64,000 bases of DNA from Maritalea mediterranea (GTDB lineage: Bacteria > Pseudomonadota > Alphaproteobacteria > Rhizobiales > Devosiaceae). How positions within the stretch are numbered: position 1 is the stretch's first letter; the number at the start of each line of letters is the position of its first letter. Both the position numbers and the translations under genes were made by a program. The stretch spans positions 682,001-746,000 of the forward strand of contig NZ_JAKGTI010000002.1 of the NCBI RefSeq assembly GCF_021568695.1, read 5' to 3'. A model generated the notes under the pieces. That model did not search any database and was not told the origin of the DNA. It saw only the letters and a list, made by a program, of their open reading frames with translations. Positions 8,902 through 18,957 of the stretch are shown in pieces.

Positions 8902-10269
8902 CTAATTGGCATAGGCAATGCTGGGCAACCAGGTCACCAGATCTTTGAAGATAAAAACCAACACCAAGCCTAAAATTTGCAAGCAGATAAACGGCAAAAC
9001 ACCTTGATAGATATGCCGCACGGTCACACCTTCCGGCGCTGTCCCTTTTAAATAGAATAGGGCGAAGCCGACTGGTGGCGTCAGAAATGATGTTTGCAGA
9101 CACACAGCGAAGAGGACGGTGAACCACACAAGATCAAAACCCAACCCGGCCACCACCGGCCCCACAAGCGGCAAAATGATCAGCGTGATTTCAATCCAAT
9201 CGAGAAAGAAACCCAAAAGGAAGGTAAAGGCGAGAATCGTGATCACGATGCCGGTCGGCCCGAACGGCAATCCCAGCAACGCACTTTCGATCAGTTCGTC
9301 GCCGCCAAATCCGCGGAACACCAAAGAGAACGCCGTTGCCCCCAAGAAAATAGCAAAAATAAAGGCGGTGGTTTTGGTGGTTTCGTGACACACTTCCCTG
9401 AGTACTTTAAAATTGAGCTTGCCGGAAAACAGCGCCAGCAACAGCGCGCCAAATGCGCCGACGCCAGAAGCCTCAGTGGGGGTGGCAACGCCCATAAAGA
9501 TCGAGCCGAGCACCGCAATGATCAATCCCGCAGGCGGCAGTACCGCCAGCACAACATTTAAGATCAATTTCGGGTTAATCGGCTCGATATCTTTTGGCCA
9601 CGGCGCAGCGCTTGCCGAGAAATTCGCCACAATCAGAATATAGAGAATATAGATCGCACCGAGGATTACGCCGGGGATCAGCGCCCCCAAGAACAAATCA
9701 CCGACGGAAATCGCCAATCGATCCGCCATCAACACGAGCATGATGGAGGGAGGGATTAAGATGCCCAATGTACCCACAGAACAGACCACGCCAGAAGCGA
9801 AACTCTTAGAGTAATTGGCGCGCATCATCACCGGCAGACCCAAGACTGACAGCAGCACAACGGAAGCGCCAATAATGCCCGTGGAGGCCGCAAGCAAAAT
9901 GCCGATCAACGCTACGGTGACGGCCAGCCCGCCCTTCACGCGACCAAACAGTTTGGCGAAATCAGTAAGCAGCTTTTCCGCCAAGCCGGACCGATCCAAC
10001 ATCAATCCCATAAACACAAACATGGGCAGGGCCACCAGCACCCAATTGTGCATCACATCCCAAATGCGATCGACGGTGGCCGAGCTATAGCTCCAATCCA
10101 CATAATAAAAGCTGTTGGCAAACACATCGGTATAATTGGTCAGCACCCAGCCCAGCGCGGTGAACACAACCGCCAAGCCGCCCAATATCCAAGCCACCGG
10201 AAAGCCGGTGAACAGCAGCAGGATAAAGCTGGCGAACATGGCAATACAAAAAATCTCATTAATGGCCAT
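8902..10269 (-). CDS. dctM: TRAP transporter large permease (DctM)
   Basis: Twelve-helix-type ion-coupled permease of a TRAP carrier, about 455 aa. Typical features are FLLLFTGFPVAWILGG at the N-terminus, the LGLPVMMRANYSKSFASGVV and GILIPPSIML region, and GVATPTEASGVGAFGALLLA. GGGAGG sits 8 nt before ATG 10269, and this start overlaps the dctQ stop by 11 nt. A longer reading from 10305 lacks a ribosome site. It acts with DctQ and DctP encoded upstream. Substrate is probably a small carboxylate given the adjacent dehydrogenase (inference). Confidence 0.93.
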   Translation of the reverse strand: MAINEIFCIAMFASFILLLFTGFPVAWILGGLAVVFTALGWVLTNYTDVFANSFYYVDWSYSSATVDRIWDVMHNWVLVALPMFVFMGLMLDRSGLAEKLLTDFAKLFGRVKGGLAVTVALIGILLAASTGIIGASVVLLSVLGLPVMMRANYSKSFASGVVCSVGTLGILIPPSIMLVLMADRLAISVGDLFLGALIPGVILGAIYILYILIVANFSASAAPWPKDIEPINPKLILNVVLAVLPPAGLIIAVLGSIFMGVATPTEASGVGAFGALLLALFSGKLNFKVLREVCHETTKTTAFIFAIFLGATAFSLVFRGFGGDELIESALLGLPFGPTGIVITILAFTFLLGFFLDWIEITLIILPLVGPVVAGLGFDLVWFTVLFAVCLQTSFLTPPVGFALFYLKGTAPEGVTVRHIYQGVLPFICLQILGLVLVFIFKDLVTWLPSIAYAN

Positions 10270-10879
10270 TGTCGGTGCCTCCCGCATTTGCTTGATCCGC
10301 ATCACTTTTGCCGCGCAAAAATGCGATGGTGCGTGTCAACCGCGAGACCGCAGCCAACAGCAACAGGGCAAAGCCGATGATCAATACCGATTTAATGGCC
10401 CACCGGGCAGGCAGCCCGCCCGGTGATCCTGATGTTTCATTGATGGAGAAGGAATAGGTGAAAAAAGGCACGGCGTAGATCAGCACAAACACCAGAAATG
10501 GGATCAGCAAAAAAACAAGACCCAATGTTTCCACCCATGCCTTGGTTTTATTGGACAACAACTCTGCCACCACATCCACACGGATATGGTCGTCGCTGGT
10601 CAAGCAATAAGACAGGCCGATCATGAAGCCGATGGCATAAAAGTGCCATTGGATTTCTTCAAACTCGATCCGGCCTTTGCCAAACACATAGCGCGCCACC
10701 ACATTGATCACGATGACGGCGAGCAGTAAAAGCCACACCCAGCTCACGCTGCGGCCAATCGCACGCAGGGCGCGATCAACCGGTCTGGAAAATGCAGTGG
10801 TGGGCAGATCATCGATATAGGCCAACCGCGGCGCTTCGGCCACTTTTTCAGGATGCTCTATGTCAATTTTTGTTGTCAT
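10259..10879 (-). CDS. dctQ: TRAP transporter small permease (DctQ)
   Basis: Four-helix small membrane subunit, 206 aa. Membrane segments are seen around residues 45-65 (VSWVWLLLLAVIVINVVARY), 80-100, 120-145 and 165-190. A soluble N-terminal stretch of about 40 aa is longer than usual. GxxxFEEIQWHFYAIGFM is the typical central DctQ region. It lies between dctP and dctM in the same operon and is divided from dctP by about 65 nt without a strong terminator. Confidence 0.88.
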   Translation of the reverse strand: MTTKIDIEHPEKVAEAPRLAYIDDLPTTAFSRPVDRALRAIGRSVSWVWLLLLAVIVINVVARYVFGKGRIEFEEIQWHFYAIGFMIGLSYCLTSDDHIRVDVVAELLSNKTKAWVETLGLVFLLIPFLVFVLIYAVPFFTYSFSINETSGSPGGLPARWAIKSVLIIGFALLLLAAVSRLTRTIAFLRGKSDADQANAGGTDNGH

Positions 10880-10945
10880 TATCCCCCTGCCCCAATGGGA
10901 CAGACCTCCCCCGTTTCCTTCATCGAACTATCAACTCGTTAGCGT

Positions 10946-12022
10946 TTAAAAATCGCGAGGGAGATAGGCCAAGCTCTTCCAATTCTTATAATCTGCAGAG
11001 AAGGCTTCTTGAGACTCGTAGATCGCCTTGAAGTGCGCATCATTGGCCGCTTCCTCTTCCATCACTTCCGCCGTGATGGCTTGCAGTTCACGCAGCAGCG
11101 CTTCTGGCAATGTATTTGCGGTCACGCCCTTTTCCTCAAACCCGGCAATAACGGCCCCCTGAATGGCTTCGCCTTTAGCTAGGTTTCGGGTCACGCCGGC
11201 GGCACAAGCCATGTTCAACAAGGCTTTACGATCATCCGGCAGACCGGCCCATGTGTCGCTGTTCACCACAAGATGGAACGCGGTATAGGTCTGGTGCCAA
11301 CCGGGGAAGTAGTTGTTTTTGATGATTTTATCAAAACCCAACAACTGGTCGATGGCGGGCATGGAGAACTCGGTGGCGTCGATGGCCCCTTTCTCCAGCG
11401 CAGGGAAAATCTCGCCGCCTGGCAACACAGTCACAGAGGCGCCGAGTTTTTGCAGCACTTTGCCCCCCAGGCCCGCAAACCGGATTTTCAGCCCGTCAAT
11501 ATCGTCAAGCGACGTGATTTTATTGCGGAACCAACCAGCAGTCTCTGGCCCGATAATGCCGCAAAGGATCGGGTGCACGCCATGCTCAGCATAAACCGCT
11601 TCACCTAATGCCATACCTCCGCCTTCATACCACCAGGCGGTATATTCCCAAGGTTCCATGCCAAAGGGCCGCGCGGCAAGCAATGGTGCGGATGGAATAC
11701 GCCCCTGGTCATAGCCCAACCAGGTATAACCGGCCTGCATTTTGCCGTCTTTTACCGCTTCGGTAATTGACAAGGGCGCCACCAGCTTACCTGGCTCAAA
11801 CACTTTGAACTGGACTTCACCGGCTGTGGACGCATCCAGCGTTTCCGCCACATAATTGATGTTATCACCCAGCGCTGGCAAATGTGTGCCAAAGGCCACG
11901 GGCACCCGCCACCGCACAGGCTCGCCCGCTTGCGCAGGCACAAGTACCGCAGCCATCGTCATCGCCGCAAGGGCCGGCGCCACAAGTTTGCGGCTTAATG
12001 ATTTCAATCCAATATGTTCCAT
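10946..12022 (-). CDS. dctP: TRAP transporter substrate-binding protein (DctP family)
   Basis: Periplasmic receptor of the TRAP system, about 358 aa. The signal peptide runs to about residue 32 (ALAAMTMAAVLVPAQA). The ligand-binding block GLKIRFAGLGGKVLQKLGAS, with the arginine that normally pairs with the substrate carboxylate, and GAIDATEF are present. Layout resembles the 2-oxoacid/lactate-type DctP branch (TakP-like), including WYEGGG and YFPGWHQ; this sub-assignment is inference. GGGAGGA lies just before ATG 12022. It is the first gene after the sigma-54 promoter at 12087-12104. Confidence 0.9.
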   Translation of the reverse strand: MEHIGLKSLSRKLVAPALAAMTMAAVLVPAQAGEPVRWRVPVAFGTHLPALGDNINYVAETLDASTAGEVQFKVFEPGKLVAPLSITEAVKDGKMQAGYTWLGYDQGRIPSAPLLAARPFGMEPWEYTAWWYEGGGMALGEAVYAEHGVHPILCGIIGPETAGWFRNKITSLDDIDGLKIRFAGLGGKVLQKLGASVTVLPGGEIFPALEKGAIDATEFSMPAIDQLLGFDKIIKNNYFPGWHQTYTAFHLVVNSDTWAGLPDDRKALLNMACAAGVTRNLAKGEAIQGAVIAGFEEKGVTANTLPEALLRELQAITAEVMEEEAANDAHFKAIYESQEAFSADYKNWKSLAYLPRDF

Positions 12023-12086
12023 AAATTCCTCCCAATATGGATAGCCCTGCACACCATCCTCCATGGGCGCAGGCTAGCCGTCTGCG

Positions 12087-12104
12087 TTGCAATCGGCGTG
12101 CCAA
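12087..12104 (-). promoter_or_regulatory. Sigma-54 (-24/-12) promoter of dctPQM-bdhA
   Basis: On the minus strand the sequence reads TTGGCACGCCGATTGCAA, matching the RpoN consensus TGGCACG-N4-TTGCW at every conserved base, with GG and GC correctly spaced. The predicted start point is near 12077, about 55 nt before dctP. A sigma-54 activator gene lies directly upstream, which strongly supports function. Confidence 0.9.
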
Positions 12105-12177
12105 TCTTGAAAAAGAGGCTTTTATATCTCTATATCAATGCAATAAACTAATAGCTTAAATAATCACACTCTGTCCT

Positions 12178-12200
12178 TTTTGTGTGATTTTCACACAAAA
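12178..12200 (-). promoter_or_regulatory. Probable enhancer site (UAS) for the sigma-54 activator
   Basis: Perfect 10-bp inverted repeat TTTTGTGTGA / TCACACAAAA around a TTT spacer, centred about 110 bp upstream of the predicted transcription start. That is the usual distance for an enhancer bound by a Fis-type HTH activator. A related half-site (TCACACT) lies at about 12164-12170. Confidence 0.7.
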
Positions 12201-12265
12201 TAGCACGGATTCTGACTAACCCACTGAAATCAATACAAACTTTAAGATGTATGAAAATCAAACAG

Positions 12266-12288
12266 ATTTGTCTGAATTCAGGACAAAT
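12266..12288 (-). terminator. Inverted repeat at the end of the sigma-54 activator gene
   Basis: ATTTGTC / GACAAAT, 7-bp arms around 9 nt, overlapping the last codons of the activator gene. It might be a weak terminator or a second protein-binding site. The stem is AT-rich and no T-run follows directly. Confidence 0.3.
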
Positions 12289-13681
12289 GATAGCGCTTCA
12301 GCTTGTCATAAAGTTGCGAGCGGGAAATGCCCAAATGTTTTGCGACATTCGCTTTGTGACCACCGCAAAGCTGCAACGCCTCTATAATGGCTTGCCGTTC
12401 CAGCGCCGCAATCTGAGCAGGCAGATCACCGCCCTTTCGCGACGGCAGATGGATCGGCTGGTCTGGTCCGACTGCCGTATCAGGCACCAATTCCCCAAGC
12501 GTTTCTGCTGCTAAAACCGGAGTTTTGGAGAGTATACAGGCCCGCTCGATTACATTGCGCAACTCGCGAACATTGCCAGGCCAGCTGTGCCGCATCAGCC
12601 GCTGCACAGCTTCATCACCCATCAGGCGAACCGGCTCCCCGGTGCGATGGGCAAATTCTTCCAAAAAGAAATCTGCCAATACCGGCACATCTTCCAGCCG
12701 ATCGCGCAAGGGTGGAATTTCGATCTTCAACACATTCAATCGGTAATAAAAGTCCCGGCGAAAAGTGCCTTTGGCCACCATCTGTTCAAGATCAAGCGAG
12801 GTGGCCGCCACAATCCGCACATCGGCCGGCTGAATGGTGTTAGAGCCCACTGGCTCAAACTCCTTTTCCTCCAACACGCGCAGCAACTTGGCCTGTAAGG
12901 AGAGCGGCATATCGCCCACCTCATCGAGAAACAGGGTCCCTCCACGGGCTAAGGCCAACTTGCCCTCCGGCTGCCGATCACTGGCGCCAGTATAGGCACC
13001 AGGCGCCACGCCAAAAAACTCCGCCTCCAACAAAGCCTCAGGGATCGCCGCCACATTGACCGCCACAAACGGCCCATTGCGCCGCGCAGACACACTGTGA
13101 ATCGCATGGGCAAACAGCTCTTTGCCGGTGCCCGTTTCCCCGCGCAATAGCACAGGGCTGTCGTGTTGCGCGACGGCACGGATTTGCTCTTTGACCTTGT
13201 CCACTTTAGGTGAACGATTGACAATATTGGCCAAACTATATTTGGCCTTGCGCGCCTCTGCCAGCTTTTGCTCAGCGAGCGACAACCGCTTGCCCAGCAC
13301 CTTAAATTTTTCCATCAAAGGCGCGAGGGGCTCAACTTTGTCAAACAACACAAAGCCAATCGCACCGGCAATCTCACCTGCCGCATTTTTCAGCGGAAAT
13401 CGACTTACGACAAATTGCTGATCGTCGAAATTCATAATATCGATCAAAATAGACCGACCGGTGCGCACCACTTCTTTCATGCGGCTTTCGGGGATCAGCC
13501 GTTCGATATCCCAACCCCGCGGGTCCACGTCCGGTGAGATCCCCAGCAATTTATGGTAGTTTTTGTTGATCCAGATGATCACGCCATCGGCATCAATGGC
13601 AATTGCACCATCGCCCATTTCCTCCAACAAGCTTTCCAGCATTGCTGTATCAAATGGCTTGCCCGCCCCCACATCTGCCAT
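12278..13681 (-). CDS. Sigma-54-dependent transcriptional activator (PAS-AAA+-Fis)
   Basis: Enhancer-binding protein, 467 aa. A PAS domain (about 10-115: [20 protein letters not shown]) would sense a small ligand or redox state. The AAA+ core has Walker A GETGTGKE near 181, the sigma-54 contact loop as GAYTGA near 226 (usual GAFTGA, Tyr variant), Walker [12 protein letters not shown], and the arginine region [12 protein letters not shown] Fis-type HTH closes the protein (about 425-467: [20 protein letters not shown]). It lies immediately upstream of the dctPQM-bdhA operon and its sigma-54 promoter, so it almost certainly controls that operon. The inducing signal is unknown. Confidence 0.93.
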   Translation of the reverse strand: MADVGAGKPFDTAMLESLLEEMGDGAIAIDADGVIIWINKNYHKLLGISPDVDPRGWDIERLIPESRMKEVVRTGRSILIDIMNFDDQQFVVSRFPLKNAAGEIAGAIGFVLFDKVEPLAPLMEKFKVLGKRLSLAEQKLAEARKAKYSLANIVNRSPKVDKVKEQIRAVAQHDSPVLLRGETGTGKELFAHAIHSVSARRNGPFVAVNVAAIPEALLEAEFFGVAPGAYTGASDRQPEGKLALARGGTLFLDEVGDMPLSLQAKLLRVLEEKEFEPVGSNTIQPADVRIVAATSLDLEQMVAKGTFRRDFYYRLNVLKIEIPPLRDRLEDVPVLADFFLEEFAHRTGEPVRLMGDEAVQRLMRHSWPGNVRELRNVIERACILSKTPVLAAETLGELVPDTAVGPDQPIHLPSRKGGDLPAQIAALERQAIIEALQLCGGHKANVAKHLGISRSQLYDKLKRYHLS

Positions 13682-13735
13682 GATCTACTCACCACCATTC
13701 AAACTGGCGTCAGCATACATCAGCTTTTCCACCAA

Positions 13736-14650
13736 TCAAGCAATTGCCTTTTGACTTTCATGCACAAAGGGCTGCAGGCTTTCCACAAAGGTCTCAATAA
13801 AGTCCAGCACCAGCAAGGGCTGCGCACCGGTAATGGGCCGCAATATGGACAATTCATGGCTGAGGTCAGGTTCAAACGGCCGTGAAACCAATCCGCGCCC
13901 CTCAAACTGTGCGGCATCCAGCGCGCTGACAATCGACGCGCCATAACCTTGGCTCACCAGCGTGCAGGCCGCTGTAAACTGACGCACCTCAATCCAGGAG
14001 TTGAGCGGCACGCCCTTTTGGTCAAAACAATGCATGAGGGCCGCATGAAAAGGACTATCGCGTCGCGAATGGATAATTTTCTCATCCCGCAAATCCTGTA
14101 CTGCGATCACATCCTTTGCGGCCAATGGATGATCCTCGGGTAGAATACACGCAGTTTTGATAGGAATATCAATGGTCTCTGTAGCGGGATGGCCAGAAAA
14201 TCCGTCTGTAATACCACAGTCATATTGTTGCCCGATGATCCACTCAAGGATTCGCTCCGGGCGGTCTGGTTCAAGGGTCACGGTCACGCCGGGCCGTTGA
14301 TCCAAAAACTCGGTGAGGACCTTGGGAAGGTGGCTGGTGGCAAATCCCGGCAGGCACGCAATACGCAAATGACCAGCGGTGCGCTCTTTCAGATCGCGTC
14401 GCAAATCTTCGAGGTGGTTGAGGCTTTCAAACACCCGAGAGACCTCGGTCAGCATATAGCGCGCTTCGCTTGTGGGGGTCAGGGTGCCACTTTCTCTCTC
14501 AAACAGCTCAAAGCCGACGGTATTGGCAAAATCTGCCAACAGTCGGCTGACGGCTGGCTGTGAAACGCCCAAACGTTTTGCGGCTTGTGTAACCGAACCG
14601 GAATTGGCCGTGGCTTGAAAGGCTTCAAGCTGTCTAAGGCTAAATTTCAA
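13736..14650 (-). CDS. LysR-type transcriptional regulator
   Basis: 304 aa. An N-terminal winged HTH (MKFSLRQLEAFQATANSGSV, GVSQPAVSRLLADF) is followed by a LysR substrate-binding domain from about residue 90. The start is a TTG at 14650 with GGAG about 9 nt upstream. It is transcribed away from ugpB, and a 21-bp palindrome in the shared gap (14687-14707) is a likely binding site. It probably controls the ugp operon; its effector may be glycerol-phosphate or a related compound, which is inference. The sigma-54 activator gene follows it 54 nt downstream on the same strand. Confidence 0.92.
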   Translation of the reverse strand: MKFSLRQLEAFQATANSGSVTQAAKRLGVSQPAVSRLLADFANTVGFELFERESGTLTPTSEARYMLTEVSRVFESLNHLEDLRRDLKERTAGHLRIACLPGFATSHLPKVLTEFLDQRPGVTVTLEPDRPERILEWIIGQQYDCGITDGFSGHPATETIDIPIKTACILPEDHPLAAKDVIAVQDLRDEKIIHSRRDSPFHAALMHCFDQKGVPLNSWIEVRQFTAACTLVSQGYGASIVSALDAAQFEGRGLVSRPFEPDLSHELSILRPITGAQPLLVLDFIETFVESLQPFVHESQKAIA

Positions 14651-14686
14651 AATCTTAACTCCAACCTGACGCGATATGGGGGCTGA

Positions 14687-14707
14687 TATATAACATTTTG
14701 TTATATA
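14687..14707. promoter_or_regulatory. LysR-type operator palindrome
   Basis: TATATAACA / TGTTATATA, perfect 9-bp arms with a TTT centre, in the gap between the divergent LysR and ugpB genes. It fits the T-N11-A, AT-rich palindrome style of LysR-family sites. No Pho box (tandem CTGTCAT repeats at 11-bp spacing) is seen in this gap. Confidence 0.65.
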
Positions 14708-14787
14708 AAGTGCAAAAAATTTATGCTTGCATTATTTTACCAACTGGACAATGCTGAGCCCCTAAATTGCTATTCGGGAGGATTGAA

Positions 14788-16089
14788 ATGGCATTAAAAA
14801 AACTTTTCTTGGCGTCAACAGCGCTAGCGCTCGGCATGAGCACTGCTTACGCACAAACTGAAATTCAGTGGTGGCACGCAATGGGCGGCACCAACGGTGA
14901 ACGCGTAGACAAAATCGCGGCCGACTTTAACGCCACTCAAGACGACTATAAGGTCGTGCCGGTCTACAAAGGCAACTATACCGAAACCATGACCGCCGCG
15001 ATTGCTGCATTCCGTGCGAAGGAGCACCCTCACCTTGTGCAGGTGTTTGAAGTGGGCACCGCTACCATGATGGCTGCCAAAGGCGCTATCTATCCGGTTG
15101 AACAACTTATGAACGATGCAGGCGAATCGTTCGACAAGTCAGATTATCTGCCTGCGGTGATTTCTTATTATCAGACACCAGAGGGCGAACTGCTCTCTAT
15201 GCCGTTCAACAGCTCCACACCTGTGATGTGGTACAATGCGGATGCTTTGGAAGCCGCCGGTGTTGAACCGCCTGAAACATGGGCCGACGTTGAAGCCGCT
15301 GCAAAAGCGCTTGTTGACAATGGTATGTCTTGTGGCTTGTCTTTCGGCTGGCAGTCTTGGGTCATGATCGAGAACTTCTCCGCTTGGCACAATCTGCCCG
15401 TCGGTACCAAGGAAAACGGTTTTGCCGGTTTCGACACAGAGTTCACCTTTAACAATGAGCATGTTGTATCCCGCCTGGCAAAAATTGCCGAAATGGGCGA
15501 AAGCAAAGCCTTTGTATATGGCGGTCGCCGCGGCGACAGCTTGCCCCTGTTCACTAATGGTGAATGTGGCATGTGGATGAACTCATCTGCTTATTACGGG
15601 TCCATCAAGGAACAGGCCAAATTCAATTTCGGCCAAACCATGTTGCCGCTTGATACCGAGGTTGCGGACGCCCCGCAAAACTCCATCATCGGCGGCGCTA
15701 CCCTTTGGGCATTGGCTGGCCATGAAGACGAAGAATATAAAGGTCTGGCACAGTTCCTGACTTACCTGTCTTCAGCAGACGTACAGGCTTGGTGGCACCA
15801 GGAGACCGGCTATGTGCCGATCACCAATGCCGCAGCAGAGCTCAGCGAAAGCCAAGGTTTTTATGAAGAGAACCCAGGCACAGATATTGCGATCAAGCAA
15901 TTGAGCCTGAATGAGCCGACACCAAACTCACGCGGCATCCGCTTTGGTAACTTCGTGCAAGTGCGCGATGTGATCAATGAAGAACTGGAAGCTCTGTGGG
16001 CTGGTGACAAAACCGCTCAGGAAGCCATGGACACAGCGGTCAAACGCGGTAACGAATTGCTGCGTCGCTTTGAACGTTCTGTAAAATAA
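14788..16089 (+). CDS. ugpB: sn-Glycerol-3-phosphate ABC transporter binding protein
   Basis: Periplasmic receptor for glycerol-3-phosphate or glycerophosphodiesters, about 433 aa, close to E. coli UgpB (438). The signal peptide ends near residue 23 (ALALGMSTAYAQT). The mature start EIQWWHAMGG and blocks such as FNSSTPVMWYN, GGATLWA and WWHQETGYVPI are characteristic of UgpB. GGGAGGATT precedes ATG 14788; an in-frame ATG at 14767 has no ribosome site. It is the first gene of a ugpB-A-E-C-phosphodiesterase-phosphate carrier operon. Confidence 0.95.
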   Translation: MALKKLFLASTALALGMSTAYAQTEIQWWHAMGGTNGERVDKIAADFNATQDDYKVVPVYKGNYTETMTAAIAAFRAKEHPHLVQVFEVGTATMMAAKGAIYPVEQLMNDAGESFDKSDYLPAVISYYQTPEGELLSMPFNSSTPVMWYNADALEAAGVEPPETWADVEAAAKALVDNGMSCGLSFGWQSWVMIENFSAWHNLPVGTKENGFAGFDTEFTFNNEHVVSRLAKIAEMGESKAFVYGGRRGDSLPLFTNGECGMWMNSSAYYGSIKEQAKFNFGQTMLPLDTEVADAPQNSIIGGATLWALAGHEDEEYKGLAQFLTYLSSADVQAWWHQETGYVPITNAAAELSESQGFYEENPGTDIAIKQLSLNEPTPNSRGIRFGNFVQVRDVINEELEALWAGDKTAQEAMDTAVKRGNELLRRFERSVK

Positions 16090-16105
16090 AGTTTTTACAA
16101 CTTAT

Positions 16106-16130
16106 CCGGCGCGACCATGGGTTGCGCCGG
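16106..16130 (+). terminator. Hairpin between ugpB and ugpA
   Basis: CCGGCGCGACC / GGTTGCGCCGG forms an 11-bp stem (one G-U pair) with an ATG loop. No T-run follows. It probably reduces read-through or protects ugpB mRNA. It also shows that the ATG at 16117 is a loop triplet and not the ugpA start. Confidence 0.65.
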
Positions 16131-16158
16131 GTTTGGCGTTGCTGAGAAAGAAATTGCC

Positions 16159-17040
16159 ATGCTCAAACGGGTTCATTTTAATAAAACCTGGCTGCCCTTT
16201 ATGCTGGTGGCCCCGCAAATTGCCATCACGCTGATCTTTTTTATCTGGCCCGCAACCCAGGCCGTTTATCAGTCTTTTTTGATTGAAGATGCGTTTGGCC
16301 TATCTACAGAGTTCGTCTGGTTTGAGAACTTCCAATATCTGTTCACTGACGAAATCTATCTGAACAGTTTTGGGCGCACCATATTCTTTTCCGCTGCCGT
16401 TGCCTTCATTTCCATGTCCAGTGCGCTGGTGCTCGCCGGTTTTGCAGATCGCGTTATTCGCGGCGCAACCACCTATCGCACCCTGCTGATTTGGCCCTAT
16501 GCGATTGCACCCGTGCTCGCTGGCGCCCTGTGGGTCTTTATGTTCAACCCGACCCTCGGCATTTTGCCCTATTTTCTCGATTTCTTTGGCTATGACTGGA
16601 ACCATTATCTCAATGGGGGCCAGGCCATGCTGCTGGTCATTTTGGCCGCAGCCTGGAAACAAATTGCCTATAACTTTCTGTTCTATCTTGCGGCCATGCA
16701 ATCCATCCCCCGCTCCATCATTGAAGCTGGGGCCATTGATGGCGCGCGCCCGATTCGGCGGTTTTGGACTCTGGTGTTCCCGCTCATTTCACCCACTACA
16801 TTCTTCTTGCTGGTGATTAATGCGGTTTACGCCTTCTTTGAAACCTTCGGCATTGTCCATGCCGTCACGCAGGGCGGGCCGGCCAACGCCACCACCATTC
16901 TGGTTTACAAAGTTTATAATGATGGCTTTGTGGGGCTTGATCTTGGCGGTTCTGCTGCCCAGTCCGTCATTCTCATGATTATGGTCATCTTTATGACGAT
17001 TATTCAGTTCCGTTTTCTGGAAAGAAAGGTGCAGTACTAA
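16159..17040 (+). CDS. ugpA: Glycerol-3-phosphate ABC transporter permease UgpA
   Basis: Inner-membrane permease, about 293 aa (E. coli UgpA 295). The N-terminus [20 protein letters not shown] and later blocks ([47 protein letters not shown] at the end) follow UgpA closely. ATG 16159 is chosen because the protein then matches the family N-terminus, and the upstream ATG at 16117 lies in the hairpin loop. The ribosome site (GAGAAAG) is weak. The stop overlaps the ugpE start by 1 nt. Confidence 0.93.
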   Translation: MLKRVHFNKTWLPFMLVAPQIAITLIFFIWPATQAVYQSFLIEDAFGLSTEFVWFENFQYLFTDEIYLNSFGRTIFFSAAVAFISMSSALVLAGFADRVIRGATTYRTLLIWPYAIAPVLAGALWVFMFNPTLGILPYFLDFFGYDWNHYLNGGQAMLLVILAAAWKQIAYNFLFYLAAMQSIPRSIIEAGAIDGARPIRRFWTLVFPLISPTTFFLLVINAVYAFFETFGIVHAVTQGGPANATTILVYKVYNDGFVGLDLGGSAAQSVILMIMVIFMTIIQFRFLERKVQY

Positions 17041-17891
17041 TGGTCGAACATCGCCCCATTCTGAACATCGTCACGCACCTTGTCTTGATCCTGGGGATCT
17101 TGATCGTGGCACTTCCAATCTGGATCACATTTGTGGCCGCCACGCATGATGAAGCCCGCATGTTGCAAGCGCCGCTGCCTTTGCTGCCGGGTCCCTACTT
17201 CATCGAGAACTTTAAAAAGACTCTGTTTGGCTCGGGCCTGTCGGGCACAGAAACCGCGCCGGTCTGGCGCATGCTGATGAACTCCTTGTTCATGGCGATC
17301 ATGATTGCTGTCGGCAAAATCGCTATTTCTTTGTTGAGCGCCTTTGCCATTGTCTATTTCAAGTTTCCGTTTCGCATGGGCTTTTTCTGGCTGATCTTCA
17401 TCACATTGATGTTGCCGGTTGAAGTGCGCATTCTGCCCACTTATGAAGTGGTCGCCGATCTGGGCATGCTCAACTCTTATTGGGGCCTGTCTATTCCCCT
17501 TATCGCATCGGCCACGGCCACCTTCATGTTCAGGCAGGTCTTTTTGACCATTCCGGACGAAATGCTGGAAAGTGCGCGCATTGACGGGGCCAAGCCCATG
17601 CGCTTTTTCTTTGATATTTTGCTGCCCTTGAGCCGCACAAATATCGCTGCACTGTTTGTCATTCTGTTCATTTATGGTTGGAACCAGTATTTGTGGCCAC
17701 TTTTGATCACCACAGAAACAGACATGACCACCATTGTGATGAGCATCAAGCAAATGCTGGAAGCGGCAGAACAATCACCCCAGTGGAATATCATTATGAT
17801 GACGGCCCTGCTGGCCATGATCCCACCCGTATTTGTGGTGATCGGCATGCAGAAAATGTTCGTCAAAGGCCTCACCGAGACCGACAAATAG
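17040..17891 (+). CDS. ugpE: Glycerol-3-phosphate ABC transporter permease UgpE
   Basis: Second permease of the Ugp importer, 283 aa (E. coli 281). It starts in a TAATG overlap with ugpA. Blocks [39 protein letters not shown], the EAA loop [20 protein letters not shown] and [12 protein letters not shown] are standard for UgpE. It pairs with UgpA to form the membrane channel energised by UgpC. Confidence 0.95.
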   Translation: MVEHRPILNIVTHLVLILGILIVALPIWITFVAATHDEARMLQAPLPLLPGPYFIENFKKTLFGSGLSGTETAPVWRMLMNSLFMAIMIAVGKIAISLLSAFAIVYFKFPFRMGFFWLIFITLMLPVEVRILPTYEVVADLGMLNSYWGLSIPLIASATATFMFRQVFLTIPDEMLESARIDGAKPMRFFFDILLPLSRTNIAALFVILFIYGWNQYLWPLLITTETDMTTIVMSIKQMLEAAEQSPQWNIIMMTALLAMIPPVFVVIGMQKMFVKGLTETDK

Positions 17892-17901
17892 GAAAAATAA
17901 A

Positions 17902-18957
17902 ATGGCAACGATCTCGCTTAAAGATTTGGTCAAAAATTACGGCAAGGTGGAAGTTCTCCACCACGTGGAAGGTGAGTTTCAAGATGGCGAATTTATCGTC
18001 ATTGTCGGGCCCTCTGGCTGCGGCAAATCCACCCTTTTGCGTATGGTCGCAGGTTTGGAAACTGTCACCAGTGGTGAAATCTATATTGGCGACAAAATGG
18101 TCAATCAGCTGGAACCGGCAGACCGCGACATCGCAATGGTGTTCCAGAACTACGCGCTTTACCCGCACATGAGCGTGCGCGAAAACATGGCCTATGGTCT
18201 CAAGCTGCGCAAATTTAGCAAAGACGATATTGAACGCCGGGTAAATGAGGCCGCAACGATCTTGGAAATTCAGGATTATCTCGACCGCAAGCCGCGGCAG
18301 CTTTCCGGTGGTCAGCGCCAACGCGTGGCCATGGGACGTGCAATTGTGCGCGACCCGCAGGTATTTCTGTTCGACGAGCCACTCAGCAATCTGGACGCCA
18401 AATTGCGGGTACAAATGCGTCTCGAGATCAAAAAATTACAGCGCAAACTCGGCGTGACTTCCATTTATGTGACCCACGATCAAGTGGAAGCCATGACATT
18501 GGGCGATCGGCTGATGGTCCTCAATGCTGGCTATGTCGAACAGTTCGGCACCCCCATTGACCTCTATGAAAAACCCGCCTCAGTCTTCGTTGCAGGGTTT
18601 ATTGGCAGCCCATCCATGAACTTCTTGCCAGCGAAATTGACCAATAGCCATATTGAGCTGGAAAATGGCCATAAGATCCCCACAAGCTCGGCCCAGCAAG
18701 GGGATGCCATTTTTGGCGTGCGTCCGGAACATATGGTGGTGGATGACAATGGCCCTATCGAGGTCAAGACCGAACTGTGCGAACAGCTTGGCGCCAACAC
18801 TTTGGTCCATGGCCGTCTTAACAAATGCGAAACAAGTGTCGTTGCCAGTATTCAAGGCCATTGGGACTATGAGCCGGGCAGTATTTTGCGGTTCAACGTG
18901 ACGCCAGAAAACCATCATTTGTTTGACAGCAAAACCGAAAAGCGCCTGGAAAGCTGA
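17902..18957 (+). CDS. ugpC: Glycerol-3-phosphate ABC transporter ATP-binding protein UgpC
   Basis: ATPase of the Ugp importer, 351 aa, in the MalK/UgpC family. Walker [12 protein letters not shown] near 37, the Q-loop [14 protein letters not shown], signature LSGGQRQR near 134, Walker [13 protein letters not shown] and a C-terminal TOBE regulatory region from about 235 are all visible. AGGA precedes ATG 17902. The stop codon overlaps the start of the phosphodiesterase gene (TGATG), so the two are translationally coupled. Confidence 0.95.
   Translation: MATISLKDLVKNYGKVEVLHHVEGEFQDGEFIVIVGPSGCGKSTLLRMVAGLETVTSGEIYIGDKMVNQLEPADRDIAMVFQNYALYPHMSVRENMAYGLKLRKFSKDDIERRVNEAATILEIQDYLDRKPRQLSGGQRQRVAMGRAIVRDPQVFLFDEPLSNLDAKLRVQMRLEIKKLQRKLGVTSIYVTHDQVEAMTLGDRLMVLNAGYVEQFGTPIDLYEKPASVFVAGFIGSPSMNFLPAKLTNSHIELENGHKIPTSSAQQGDAIFGVRPEHMVVDDNGPIEVKTELCEQLGANTLVHGRLNKCETSVVASIQGHWDYEPGSILRFNVTPENHHLFDSKTEKRLES

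Noticed and set aside
14651-14787. Pho box before ugpB
   Set aside because: CTGAC and CTGAT occur, but at 17-bp rather than 11-bp spacing and with poor matches otherwise.
16117-16158. Upstream ATG for ugpA
   Set aside because: The ATG is the loop of a strong hairpin, and the added residues do not fit the UgpA N-terminus.
17037-17774. 245-codon open frame on the minus strand
   Set aside because: Antisense to ugpE; composition (many His, Gln, Asp) is typical of a shadow frame.
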